Assembly: GCF_040676675.1 (NCBI RefSeq)
Contig: NZ_JBFAPK010000007.1
Coordinates: 159,129-223,128, forward strand
Reading direction: 5' to 3'
Origin: JBFAPK01 sp040676675
Lineage (GTDB): Bacteria; Actinomycetota; Actinomycetes; Mycobacteriales; Micromonosporaceae
Length of the DNA stretch: 64,000 nucleotides
Below the pieces are notes generated by a model that saw nothing but the letters and a program-made list of their open reading frames with translations, was not told the origin of the DNA and did no database searches. How positions within the stretch are numbered: position 1 is the stretch's first letter; the number at the start of each line of letters is the position of its first letter. A program made the translations under genes and the position numbers. Positions 40,547 to 48,408 of this stretch are shown piece by piece.

Positions 40547-41512
40547 TCACGTCTTCATGTGCGGGTCCCCCTTCTGGTAGAGCGCCCGCTCCAGATGCAT
40601 CAGCAGCAGGTACGGCCGCAGCTCCTGGGCGATCCGCCGCCACCGGAACGCCTTGGTGCCGTACTTCAGGACGATGCTGGCGGGAATGGTGGCGCCCAGC
40701 ACGTCCCAGACGATCTCGCCACTGATCTCGGGTCCCAGTTTCGGCAGCGCGTACTCCGCCGAGATGGCCCGGTACCGGTTCATGATCTCCCGCGCGGTGG
40801 CCTCGGGGGTCAGCACCGGGTCCACGCCCCGGGCGACCGCCAGCAGCGACTCGTCGAGCAGCAGGCGGAAGTCGCGGCTGAACCGGCGGCACTCCTCGAC
40901 CTGGTCGGGCGTGAGCCGCGTCAGCGAGCCGAGCTGCATCTGGGCGATGACGTCCCGCACCACCGCGGTCTGGAAGCTCTCCCCGGAGCCGCCGCGGAAA
41001 CTCCGGGTCAGCGCGGTACGCACCGCCGGGTTGGTCAGCATGCCGTCCTGGTTGAGCTCGCTGGAGATCACCAGTGAGGCGAGGTGGTTGCGCAGCCCCA
41101 CGATCTCGGCCGTTCCCTGCCGCAGCTTCGCCGGCGCACCGGACTCGCCGTCGTAGGCCAGTTCCCGGACCGAGCGCATCACCTCGTCCATCTCGCCCAG
41201 TCCGGCGCCGAGGGTCGCGGTCGGCAGGACCAGGTCGCTGGGGCGCCGGGTTCCGTCGGCGGCGGTCGGGGTTCGGACCTCGCCCGAGTCGTCCACCTCG
41301 TACTCGTGCGCCCAGAGCTTCACGAAGCCCTGGTCCCGCAGCTCCAGCACGCGGCGTTCGATCAGCGCGGCGTCGGCCCGGTCCGTCGGGGCCACCTCGT
41401 ACGACGACCGGATCGCGATCGAGTCGGCGAAGAAGACGACCGCCTGCAGGATCCGGTCCAGCGTGTCGTACCCGACGAGCCCGCTGTCCAGCATCGTGAG
41501 CGATCGTTCCAT
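40547..41512 (-). CDS. unrecognised 321-residue protein coupled to the TS-like gene
   Basis: The start MERSLTMLDSGLVGYDTLDR overlaps the stop of the TS-like gene (TGATG), a strong sign of functional pairing. Segments that look conserved are FADSIAIRSSYEVAPTDR, LRDQGFVKLWAHEYEVDDSG and LRNHLASLVISSELNQDGML, with a long helical second half. There is no signal peptide, no membrane segment and no nucleotide-binding loop that I recognise. Chosen start: ATG 41512, since the upstream in-frame ATG lies inside the TS-like gene. Confidence 0.65.
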   Translation of the reverse strand: MERSLTMLDSGLVGYDTLDRILQAVVFFADSIAIRSSYEVAPTDRADAALIERRVLELRDQGFVKLWAHEYEVDDSGEVRTPTAADGTRRPSDLVLPTATLGAGLGEMDEVMRSVRELAYDGESGAPAKLRQGTAEIVGLRNHLASLVISSELNQDGMLTNPAVRTALTRSFRGGSGESFQTAVVRDVIAQMQLGSLTRLTPDQVEECRRFSRDFRLLLDESLLAVARGVDPVLTPEATAREIMNRYRAISAEYALPKLGPEISGEIVWDVLGATIPASIVLKYGTKAFRWRRIAQELRPYLLLMHLERALYQKGDPHMKT

Positions 41513-42129
41513 CACTGCCTCGTGAGATAGGTCAGGAAGTCGACCTCGTAGAGGTGGGCGCTCCAGCACTGGTACGACACCGTGCTGCGCCGCACGCCGA
41601 GGTCGAGGGCGAATTCGTTGGCGAGCTGCGCGAAGGCGAGCAGTTCCGGTACGAAGCCGACCCAGACGTCGACGCTCCGCGCGGTCACGAAGAGGTGCAG
41701 CGTGTCGCCGACCACCCGCACCGCACCGCCGACCGGCGAGACGGGAAAGGCGGCCTCCAGGTCGGCCGGGGGCAGCCAGGTGGAGAAGACCGCGGAGCGG
41801 CTGCTCGGTTCCCGGCGCAGCAGGTTGATGATGCGCTCAACCTGGTCGAACGCGTCGATGTCGTCCTCGCGCCACCGGCGCATCCGCTGAAACAGCAGCG
41901 ACTTGTCGCGTTGCGTACCGAAGAGCCGGTCCCGGTAGTCCTTGATGAGTTCCGGGTACCGGTAGTCGGCCGGAGCGGACAGGTCGTTCGGGTTGCGGAG
42001 CCAGACGGTGAGACCGGGCAGGTCGAACGAGATGCCGTGCCGGGTGGCGACCCGGGCCGCCGCGCCGTCCCGGAACAGGTCCAGTACCTGCGGCCAGCCG
42101 GTTTCCACGGTCTCAATCGAGACTTCCAC
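41512..42129 (-). CDS. thymidylate-synthase-like protein lacking the catalytic cysteine
   Basis: 205 residues, first gene of the operon. The second half aligns by eye with ThyA: LRREPSSRSAVFSTW (ThyA DPDSRRIIVSAW), TLHLFVTARSVDVWVGFVPE (ThyA QRSCDVFLGLPFN) and STVSYQCWSAHLYEVDF (ThyA GDTHLYSNH). The phosphate-binding Arg151-Ser152, Asp154, Gly158, His192 and Tyr194 are kept. The region of the ThyA nucleophile reads AFPVSPVGGAV and has no Cys; the only Cys in the protein is 188. The pyrimidine-recognising Asn of ThyA is Glu162. It is shorter than ThyA (about 264). It may bind or modify a pyrimidine nucleotide in a new way, in line with TS homologues of nucleoside antibiotic pathways. Confidence 0.75.
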   Translation of the reverse strand: MEVSIETVETGWPQVLDLFRDGAAARVATRHGISFDLPGLTVWLRNPNDLSAPADYRYPELIKDYRDRLFGTQRDKSLLFQRMRRWREDDIDAFDQVERIINLLRREPSSRSAVFSTWLPPADLEAAFPVSPVGGAVRVVGDTLHLFVTARSVDVWVGFVPELLAFAQLANEFALDLGVRRSTVSYQCWSAHLYEVDFLTYLTRQ

Positions 42130-42344
42130 GCATACGCCCCCAGCCGCCGCGACCTTCCGTCACCGGAGCCGGACCAGGTCCGGTACGTCCGGTGCGGGGG
42201 ACGTTACCGGACGACACCGATCGATCAAAGGATCCGACCGGACGATGGGCGGTACGTCCCCTCGGCCGCCCCGTCGCGTCGACCGGGTTCCACGGGTCGG
42301 AAAGCGTTGCCGCCCGTGCCCGGGCGCCGACCATAATCTTGATC
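42130..42344. promoter_or_regulatory. divergent control region between the nine-gene operon and the flavin oxidase gene
   Basis: It contains the palindrome CCGGACcagGTCCGG (42169-42183), 40-54 bp upstream of the TS-like ATG, a possible operator. At the right end is the -10 of the flavin oxidase gene. The rest is unremarkable GC-rich sequence. Confidence 0.4.
42334..42339 (+). promoter_or_regulatory. -10 hexamer of a probable leaderless promoter (flavin oxidase)
   Basis: TAATCT is followed by 5 nt and the ATG at 42345; the overlapping CATAAT (42332-42337) would give 7 nt. Either reading leaves no room for a ribosome site. Confidence 0.45.
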
Positions 42345-42932
42345 ATGGGAAAGACGTACGAGCGTATCGACGGTCGGCTGCGTGACTTCATCGAGGCGCA
42401 GCACATCTTCTTCACCGCGACCGCCCCCCTCGCCGGCTCCGGCACGGTCAACCTCTCCCCCAAGGGGCTGACCGGCTCCTTCGCCGTGCTCGACGACCGC
42501 ACGGTGGCGTACCTGGACTTCGCCGGCAGCAACGCCGAGACCGTGGCCCACCTGCGCGAGAACGGCCGGATAACGCTGATGTGGTGCGCCTTCCAGGGCC
42601 CGCCGAACATCGTGCGCGTGCACGGACGCGGCGAGCCGGTCTTCCGCGACGACCCCCGCTGGGCGGAGCTGATCGGGTACTTCCCGGACATCGATCCCAG
42701 CCTGCACGGGCTGCGCGCGATCATCGTCGTACGGGCCGAGTTGATCCGGGACACGTGCGGCTACGCGGTGCCCTTCATGACGTACGACGCGGACCGCGAC
42801 CTGCACGGCAAGCGCTTCGCCCGGGAGGACGACGAGTCGCTGAGCGCGTACTTCGAGAAGAAGGAGCACGTCGCGACCAGCATCGACGGCCTGCCCGGCC
42901 TACCCCTGCCGCTGCCGCCCACGCCGCGGTAG
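42345..42932 (+). CDS. pyridoxamine 5'-phosphate oxidase-family flavoprotein
   Basis: 195 residues with a split-barrel flavin-binding pattern: FIEAQHIFFTATAPLAGSGT, VNLSPKGLTGSFAVLDDRTV, FAGSNAETVAHLRENGRITL and GPPNIVRVHGRGEPVF. Members bind FMN or F420 and reduce or oxidise small cofactors; PNPOx activity itself is not implied. ATG 42345 fits the family N-terminus (MGKTYERIDGRLRDFIEAQ). It is divergent from the nine-gene operon and may share its regulation, but nothing proves a pathway link. Confidence 0.85.
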   Translation: MGKTYERIDGRLRDFIEAQHIFFTATAPLAGSGTVNLSPKGLTGSFAVLDDRTVAYLDFAGSNAETVAHLRENGRITLMWCAFQGPPNIVRVHGRGEPVFRDDPRWAELIGYFPDIDPSLHGLRAIIVVRAELIRDTCGYAVPFMTYDADRDLHGKRFAREDDESLSAYFEKKEHVATSIDGLPGLPLPLPPTPR

Positions 42933-42987
42933 CTGGAGAGCGCACTACCTGGCGATGAGATGAGACGACCTCGCGCGAACTCGTCCC

Positions 42988-43491
42988 TCAGTACCGGGAG
43001 TGTCCCACGTGGCGGGCGGATGACATGCTGCGGACCACGATGAAGGGAAGCTGCCCGACTTTGATCGCTCCGAGGACCAGCAGGAAACTGGCACTGGCCG
43101 CCGCGATCCAGTGGGCGCCCAGACCGGCCAGGCCGTAGGTGATCACGGTTCGCAGGGCGAGGAATCCGATCCACAGCACCAGGCCGACCGGACGGAGTCG
43201 ATAGCGCAATACTCCGGAGGTACGCGAGAATTGCGTCAGCGAGCCGAGGACGCACCCCACGGCGACAGCCGCGAGCAGTTCGAGGGCGAGGACACCGATA
43301 TCGAGCGGCCCGATTCGCGGCAGGGTCGGATTCTGTTTGTAGAGAAGAAATGCCCCGCCGCCGAGCATCAACAGCGGCATGCTGTAGACCGTGCGAGGCT
43401 TGAAAACCTGCCAACTGACCTGGCGCGCAAAGTAAAAGATTACGTAAGCCACAATGGCGACGACGACAACAACCGACTGCTTTCCGCTCAC
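42988..43491 (-). CDS. CcdC-like multi-pass membrane protein (DUF1453 type, tentative)
   Basis: 167 residues with about five hydrophobic segments: SVVVVVAIVAYVIFYFARQ, YSMPLLMLGGGAFLLY, IGVLALELLAAVAVGCVLG, LVLWIGFLALRTVITYGLAG and ASFLLVLGAIKVGQL. It has a FSRTSGVLRYR loop between the third and fourth, as in CcdC-type proteins. The GTG start at 43491 avoids 28 non-conserved residues of the longer frame. Divergent from the histidine kinase gene across a palindrome-rich region, so the adjacent two-component system may control it. Confidence 0.65.
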   Translation of the reverse strand: MSGKQSVVVVVAIVAYVIFYFARQVSWQVFKPRTVYSMPLLMLGGGAFLLYKQNPTLPRIGPLDIGVLALELLAAVAVGCVLGSLTQFSRTSGVLRYRLRPVGLVLWIGFLALRTVITYGLAGLGAHWIAAASASFLLVLGAIKVGQLPFIVVRSMSSARHVGHSRY

Positions 43492-43570
43492 GATAACCCC
43501 TGACACCCTGTCGGACGAATAGCCGCCATCGACACTAGGAGCGGCCGGGGCCACGGAACACGGGTGTAGA

Positions 43571-43619
43571 CCCACACCAGGGTGGGGCCGATCCCACTTC
43601 GCGGTGGGCCTGGCCCCAC
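43571..43619. promoter_or_regulatory. nested palindrome, candidate operator between the membrane protein gene and the histidine kinase gene
   Basis: GTGGGGCC (43582-43589) pairs with GGCCCCAC (43612-43619), and within it CCCAC (43593-43597) pairs with GTGGG (43604-43608). Another CCCAC lies at 43571-43575. Several GTGGG/CCCAC half-sites within 50 bp, 62 bp before the kinase GTG and 80 bp before the divergent gene, suggest binding by the response regulator. Confidence 0.45.
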
Positions 43620-43680
43620 ATTCTGTCCGGGCCTGCCGCGTGGGGGTCAGCAGCTCATAGACGTCTGCGACACTGGCCCG

Positions 43681-44943
43681 GTGAGTTGGGTCCGTACGCC
43701 GGCACGGTGGTTGGCAGCCGCCGCCGTCGGCGCGTACCGCTCACTGGTGCTGACGGTGCTGCTCTTCGTCCTACCCGCGCTCGAAACCGCGATCGGGGTG
43801 TGGAGCATACGGAACGCGCCGAACGTGGCGCTGGGGGTGTGGTGGACCGTTTTCGGAACCTACCTGCTGTTCATCCTGTTCGGTAGGCCGATCTGCCAAC
43901 ACGTCCGGACACTCGTGCACCACTGGACCGAACGGAAAATCGCCTCGCCGTACCGCCCCACGGCGCCGCTGAGGAAAATGTCGACCGGTTACTGGTGGAA
44001 CGGATACAGTTACGACCGCTGGAAGGCGTACAGCATCATGCAGCGGTGGCTGCGCTCGCGTACGCGAGACCCGGCGGCATGGCGGGACTACGCCTGGCTG
44101 GCATTCGTACCGCTCGCGATCGGGCCCGTCGTGGCGCTCCCTCCGGTCAGTGTCGCCGTCGCGGTGAGCGTCGCGACAGCCGAGCACCTGCCCTGGTTGG
44201 CGGCCCTCCCGTTCCTACTCGGCGTCGCCAGCGCACCGTACGCGTGGCGCGTGGTGGGCCCGGCCGCCGCCGCGGTCCTGGCGAAATCCGAGGCAGCCCG
44301 CCTTTCCGAACGGATACGGGACCTCGTCGCCACCCAGGCGGACATGACCGTGACCCAGGCGGCCGAGATCCGCCGAATCGAACGCGACCTGCACGACGGC
44401 GCCCAAGCCCGACTCGTGGCCCTCGGCATGACGCTCGCCAGCGTCGAGCGCGCGCTGCGGTCCGATCCGAACCGCGCCGCGCGGCTCCTCGCCGAGGCGC
44501 GCCGCTCGACGACCGCGGCCGTCGCGGAACTGCGCGAACTCGTGCGCGGAATCACACCGCCCGTGCTGATCGAGCGCGGCCTGGTCGAGGCGATCCGGGC
44601 GCTGGCGCTGAACATCCCGCTCACGGTCCGGGTGCGCTCGACGATCAAGGGCCGGCTCGAACTTCCCGCCGAGTCGGCGCTGTACTTCGGCGTCACCGAG
44701 TTACTCACCAATGCTGTGAAGCACGCGCACGCGTCCGCAGTGACGATAATTGCGGAGCAGACGGCGGACGCGGTGCGGATCACGGTCAGCGACGACGGAT
44801 CGGGCGGTGCCGCGGTCTCCCGACAAGGCGGCCTGCGCGGGCTGGAGCAGCGCCTCGCGCCGTTCGGCGGGACGCTCGCGATATCCAGCCCTCCGGGCGG
44901 GCCGACGACAGCGACAATGGTGGTGCCATGCGAGTACTCGTAG
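43681..44943 (+). CDS. sensor histidine kinase (NarL-type, HisKA_3)
   Basis: 420 residues. The membrane segments lie near residues 10-40, 45-75 and 140-200. The HisKA_3 helix IRRIERDLHDGAQARLVALG carries the phosphoacceptor His near residue 238, and the ATPase domain has YFGVTELLTNAVKHAHA (N box), VSDDGSGG (G1) and GGLRGLEQRLAPFGG (G2). The GTG at 43681 is preferred because the frame upstream crosses the operator-like palindrome. The response regulator start lies 16 bp inside its 3' end. The signal is unknown. Confidence 0.9.
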   Translation: MSWVRTPARWLAAAAVGAYRSLVLTVLLFVLPALETAIGVWSIRNAPNVALGVWWTVFGTYLLFILFGRPICQHVRTLVHHWTERKIASPYRPTAPLRKMSTGYWWNGYSYDRWKAYSIMQRWLRSRTRDPAAWRDYAWLAFVPLAIGPVVALPPVSVAVAVSVATAEHLPWLAALPFLLGVASAPYAWRVVGPAAAAVLAKSEAARLSERIRDLVATQADMTVTQAAEIRRIERDLHDGAQARLVALGMTLASVERALRSDPNRAARLLAEARRSTTAAVAELRELVRGITPPVLIERGLVEAIRALALNIPLTVRVRSTIKGRLELPAESALYFGVTELLTNAVKHAHASAVTIIAEQTADAVRITVSDDGSGGAAVSRQGGLRGLEQRLAPFGGTLAISSPPGGPTTATMVVPCEYS

Positions 44944-45578
44944 CCGAAGACCTCTACCTCCTGCGGGATGGGCTCGTCCGACTCATGAGGGACTACGGGC
45001 ACACCGTGATCGCCACTACGCGGGACGGGCCGTCGACCGCCCTGGCACTGATCGAGCACGCCCCCGACGTGTCGATTATCGACGTACGCATGCCACCCAC
45101 CCAGACCGACGAGGGCCTCCGGGCCGCGCTGGCTGGCCGACAGCACCTACCTGGCCTGCCCATTCTGATCCTGTCGCAGCACGTCGAGCAGCTTTACGCC
45201 CGCGAACTCCTCGCCGACCGGTCCGGCGGCGTCGGCTACCTGCTGAAGGAACGCGTCGTCGACGCCGACCAGTTCGTCGAGGCCCTGGAACGGGTGGCCG
45301 CAGGCGGAACAGCCCTGGACCCGGCCGTGGTGGCGGCGCTGATCGGCGGCCAGCCGAGGACGAGCCCTCTCGCCGCGCTCACGGAACGAGAACGATCCGT
45401 ACTCGCGCTCATGGCCGAAGGACTGTCCAATCCCGCCGTCGCCCGCCGGCTGCACCTCAGCGAGGGCGCCATCAGCAAACACACCACGACGATCTTCGCC
45501 AAACTCGGGATCAGGGCCCACGACGACAGCAACCGGCGGGTTCTTGCCGTACTCACCTACCTCAGCCAGGCCGACTAG
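44928..45578 (+). CDS. LuxR/NarL-family response regulator
   Basis: 216 residues. The receiver domain starts MRVLVAEDLYLLRDGLVRLM, has the phosphoacceptor Asp in VSIIDVRMPP and the conserved Lys in GYLLKERV. The C-terminal LuxR HTH is LTERERSVLALMAEGLSNPA followed by VARRLHLSEGAISKHTTTIF. Pairs with the overlapping kinase. Probable target sites are the nested palindromes upstream of the kinase gene. Confidence 0.93.
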   Translation: MRVLVAEDLYLLRDGLVRLMRDYGHTVIATTRDGPSTALALIEHAPDVSIIDVRMPPTQTDEGLRAALAGRQHLPGLPILILSQHVEQLYARELLADRSGGVGYLLKERVVDADQFVEALERVAAGGTALDPAVVAALIGGQPRTSPLAALTERERSVLALMAEGLSNPAVARRLHLSEGAISKHTTTIFAKLGIRAHDDSNRRVLAVLTYLSQAD

Positions 45579-45678
45579 TACTTGGCCGGGGATTGTGATC
45601 ATGGCTCAGTGACGGCGGCTGACTTCGATGACCAGGGTGTTGAACAGCTCAGCCATGGCCAACGTCCCGGCTGTGGTA

Positions 45679-45942
45679 CTAGCCGAGAATCCCGATGTAC
45701 TCGCGTGCGGCCTGGGAGCCTCCCTGGATCAGGGAAGCCGCCTCGGCCAGGCGTTGCTTGCTCTGCTCGGCACGGGCGATGGCCTCGGCGATCTTCGGAT
45801 GTCCGGTACCGGCGGCGACCGCCCGCAGCCGCGTCAACATCTGCTCGACGCCCTCACTGGCGGCGCGAATCTGGTTGACCGTGCCGTTGCCCTGCTCCGC
45901 AGCCTGCGCTAGTGCGCTCTTGACCTCTTCGATGCTGGCCAT
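45679..45942 (-). CDS. small helical protein (87 aa), function unknown
   Basis: MASIEEVKSALAQAAEQGNG followed by amphipathic helices (MLTRLRAVAAGTGHPKIAEA, ARAEQSKQRLAEAASLIQGG). It has about the size and helical-hairpin look of WXG100/ESX-like or DUF6244-type proteins of Micromonosporaceae, but no WxG turn or C-terminal YxxxD/E export motif. A good GGGGAGGATGGC site precedes the ATG. Standing alone, convergent with the response regulator gene. Confidence 0.6.
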   Translation of the reverse strand: MASIEEVKSALAQAAEQGNGTVNQIRAASEGVEQMLTRLRAVAAGTGHPKIAEAIARAEQSKQRLAEAASLIQGGSQAAREYIGILG

Positions 45943-46535
45943 GCCATCCTCCCCGATATGGCAGCGCTGGCGACGCGTGGCACCGCCTACGCCCGCGTGA
46001 CCGCACGAACACTATCGGATGTCATGAGGAAGGCACAGTGCCGCGAATCGCGCCGTGCGCGAGTTCCCAGGGCGCATGAGTTCCCATCCGAGGATCGACG
46101 CGGCCCGCAACCTGGGAACAACGGGTTGACAAGCACAGCGAAGAATGCGCGCTCCGGCTAGCGTTCGGCCTTCCCATCAAGCTGGTGCCTGCGACGCTCC
46201 GCGTACGCGAACGGAACACAACTGCTCGGCGCTGGCGCCACGATCAGGGCCGTGCTCCGGTCACTCGGCAGGTCGGAACAGTGCCCGACCGAACCCCATC
46301 ACCCGGTCTGACAGTCGGTCCCGGACGGGGCGACCGGACCGGGACGGCCGTCCCGGCGCACCGGCGAATGTGTTCCGAGCGGCTGGACACGGGAATCCAA
46401 ACGGTCCCGTACTGTCCCATACATCGGCGATGTTGAAACTGCCGAATCACTCCTGATTGCCTGTTCTCCGGCGCCCGGATCTCGATGGTCCGAAAGCGCG
46501 ACACCAATTCACGGAAACAGCGAACGGGAGAACCA
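45943..46535. other. 593-bp intergenic region without a supportable gene
   Basis: Several overlapping frames are open but none has a start, ribosome site and composition that would support a gene. Near the right end, ACATCGgCGATGT (46421-46433) is a 6-bp-arm palindrome about 100 bp before the secreted-protein gene and could be an operator. The base composition is lower in GC than the flanks around 46440-46540. Confidence 0.5.
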
Positions 46536-46985
46536 ATGAAAAGTCCGCCACGTGGCAAGGGCATGCTGGCGCTGCTCGGAGCGGTCGTACTCATCATCGC
46601 GGGCCTGCTGGGCAGCGCGGTCGTGGCGAGCGCCGCCGTACCGAGCAAGAAGTGGAAGTTCGACCTGGTCACGACCGACTCCGGCAGGGGCGGCCAGGCC
46701 GACGGAACCGTGATCTACAAGAAGAGCGGAAAGTGCTACAACGGCGAGGTCCACGCGGGCCTCAGTGACAGGAATGCCAGCGACAAGCACGGCGCGATTC
46801 TCGTGGTCACCTTTGTGGACTGCAAGACCAAGAAGGTCAAGACCACCAAGATAAAGACCACCGCGAAGGTACGCGTCGCGGCCCTGACCCAGTTCTACAA
46901 GAACGCCCGAGACGTTCGCGTCCTGCTCTGCCTGTACCAGGGCAAGGACGAAACCCGATTCTGCAACACGAAGGTGGCGGTATGA
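46536..46985 (+). CDS. small secreted protein of unknown function
   Basis: 149 residues. Residues about 8-35 are a signal peptide or anchor (MLALLGAVVLIIAGLLGSAV, cut near ASAAVPS). The exported part is Lys-rich with four Cys (GKCYNGEV, FVDCKTKKV, VLLCLYQG, RFCNTKVAV), probably two disulfides in a beta-rich domain. Start ATG 46536 has GGGAGAA upstream. Its stop overlaps the next start by 4 bp (ATGA), so it is coupled to the ricin-type lectin gene. Confidence 0.7.
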   Translation: MKSPPRGKGMLALLGAVVLIIAGLLGSAVVASAAVPSKKWKFDLVTTDSGRGGQADGTVIYKKSGKCYNGEVHAGLSDRNASDKHGAILVVTFVDCKTKKVKTTKIKTTAKVRVAALTQFYKNARDVRVLLCLYQGKDETRFCNTKVAV

Positions 46986-47608
46986 ACCGGCTGTTCGCCA
47001 TGCCCCGCGCGATTTCGCGGGTGCCCCGATCGATCCAGCTCCTGGGCCTGGTGGGCCTGCTCCTGGTCGGCTATTTCGCGGTCGCCAGCATCGGCCCTGA
47101 CTCGCGCGCCGACGCCGCGAAGCGCTCGACTGCCACCGCGGCGGCCGGGCCGAAGACCGGCACGCACCAGATCCGCGCGGGCAACAGCGGCCTGTGCCTC
47201 ACCGCGTCGAGCACCAGCAAGAAGGGCGCCAACGGGGCCACCATCCAGCAGCGGGCCTGCGACCCGGCCAAGAAGACCCAGAAGTTCGAGATCGTGCCGC
47301 TGCAGGACGAGGGCAACCCGCTGACGTACGCGATCCGGCCGAAGTGGCAGGCCGGCTGGTGCTGGCAGACCAACGGCGGGGAGAAGAACAACGTCAAGAT
47401 CGTCCAGCGGAAGTGCGACTACGACTACGACCAGATCTTCATCATCATGTGCGGCGCGCCGGCCGACCGGTGCTGGATCCAGACCCGGTCCGTCCTGGCC
47501 CCCAAGTGCCTCAACATTCCCGGGCAGAGCAGGAAGTCGGGCGTGGCGGTGACGCTCTACGACTGCAAGTTCCGCAACCAGACGAACATGCAGTTCCTCA
47601 TCGTCTGA
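46982..47608 (+). CDS. secreted ricin-type beta-trefoil lectin domain protein
   Basis: 208 residues: a signal/anchor (IQLLGLVGLLLVGYFAVASI, about residues 18-37), then a single RICIN-type trefoil. Trefoil-like repeats are IRAGNSGLCLTAS...KFEIV, LTYAIRPKWQAGWCWQTNGG...IFIIM and PKCLNIPGQSRKSGVAVTLY...MQFLIV. Eight cysteines fit intradomain disulfides. It probably binds carbohydrate outside the cell. Coupled to the upstream small secreted protein, which may be its partner. Confidence 0.8.
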   Translation: MNRLFAMPRAISRVPRSIQLLGLVGLLLVGYFAVASIGPDSRADAAKRSTATAAAGPKTGTHQIRAGNSGLCLTASSTSKKGANGATIQQRACDPAKKTQKFEIVPLQDEGNPLTYAIRPKWQAGWCWQTNGGEKNNVKIVQRKCDYDYDQIFIIMCGAPADRCWIQTRSVLAPKCLNIPGQSRKSGVAVTLYDCKFRNQTNMQFLIV

Positions 47609-47623
47609 GCACCGATCGCCGGA

Positions 47624-47665
47624 CCGCCGGCCCGACCGGGATCATCGCCCCGGTCGGGCCGGCGG
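47624..47665. terminator. strong hairpin between the lectin gene and the FMN reductase gene
   Basis: A perfect 17-bp inverted repeat, CCGCCGGCCCGACCGGG (47624-47640) and its complement (47649-47665), flanks an 8-nt loop between convergent stops. Probably bidirectional. Confidence 0.85.
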
Positions 47666-47672
47666 CCGTGCG

Positions 47673-48287
47673 TCACTCCCCGGCGAGCAGCTGCTCGAAC
47701 GGGGTGGGATTGTCGAACGGGTCGGCGTTCGCCGGTCCCTCGCGCCGGTCCACCTCGCGTGCCAGCTCCCGGGCCGCCCGGTCGATCCGGCGCGGCAGGT
47801 TGCCTTCGGCGGTCTCGCCGGCGCCCCAGTCCTCCGGTGCCGCGAAGACCGCGGTCGGCACCACGACGGCCCGCAGGTACGCGAAGAGCGGCCGCAGGGC
47901 GTGTTCGAGCACCAGCGAGTGACGGGCGGTACCGCCGGTGGCGGCGATCAGCACCGGCTTGTCCACCAGCGCCGTGTCGTCCAGCACGTCGACGAACGAC
48001 TTGAACAGCCCGCTGTACGAGGCCGTGAAGGTCGGCGAGACGACGATCAGGCCGTCGGCGCGGGTCACCGCTTCGAGCACGGGCCCGAGCTGCTGAGACG
48101 GGTATCCGGTCAGCAGGTTGTTGACCAGGTCGTGCGCGTGGTCCCGCAGTTCGATCGTGTGGATCTCGACCTCGGCGCCGAGCTGCTCCAGCTCCCGCCG
48201 GGTCGCCTCGGCCAGCCGGTCGGCCAGCAGCCGACTCGACGACGGCTGCCGCAGACCCGCCGACACCACCGCGATGTTGCGCTTCAT
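47673..48287 (-). CDS. NADPH-dependent FMN reductase (flavodoxin-like)
   Basis: 204 residues: KRNIAVVSAGLRQPSSSRLL (FMN phosphate-binding N-terminus), then RADGLIVVSPTFTASYSGLF and KPVLIAATGGTARHSLVLEH. This fits the CE1759/MsuE-like NAD(P)H-dependent FMN reductases that supply reduced flavin to monooxygenases or reduce quinones. ATG 48287 is the natural start; the longer frame adds 70 Pro/Ser-rich residues. Stands between the lectin gene and the kinase gene. Confidence 0.9.
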   Translation of the reverse strand: MKRNIAVVSAGLRQPSSSRLLADRLAEATRRELEQLGAEVEIHTIELRDHAHDLVNNLLTGYPSQQLGPVLEAVTRADGLIVVSPTFTASYSGLFKSFVDVLDDTALVDKPVLIAATGGTARHSLVLEHALRPLFAYLRAVVVPTAVFAAPEDWGAGETAEGNLPRRIDRAARELAREVDRREGPANADPFDNPTPFEQLLAGE

Positions 48288-48408
48288 CGCCGACACCCCC
48301 GCCACTTCCCGCTCCGCCCCCGTACCCAGCATCTCAATCCGAGGCTGAGAACTCGCGGGGACCGCGGGGTATTCCGCCCGGCGGCCGGTCGGCCCGGACG
48401 GCGCCCGG

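Noticed and set aside
46145..46456. 103-codon plus-strand frame in the 593-bp gap
   Set aside because: Rich in Arg/Ser/Pro, with no start signal and no recognisable product.
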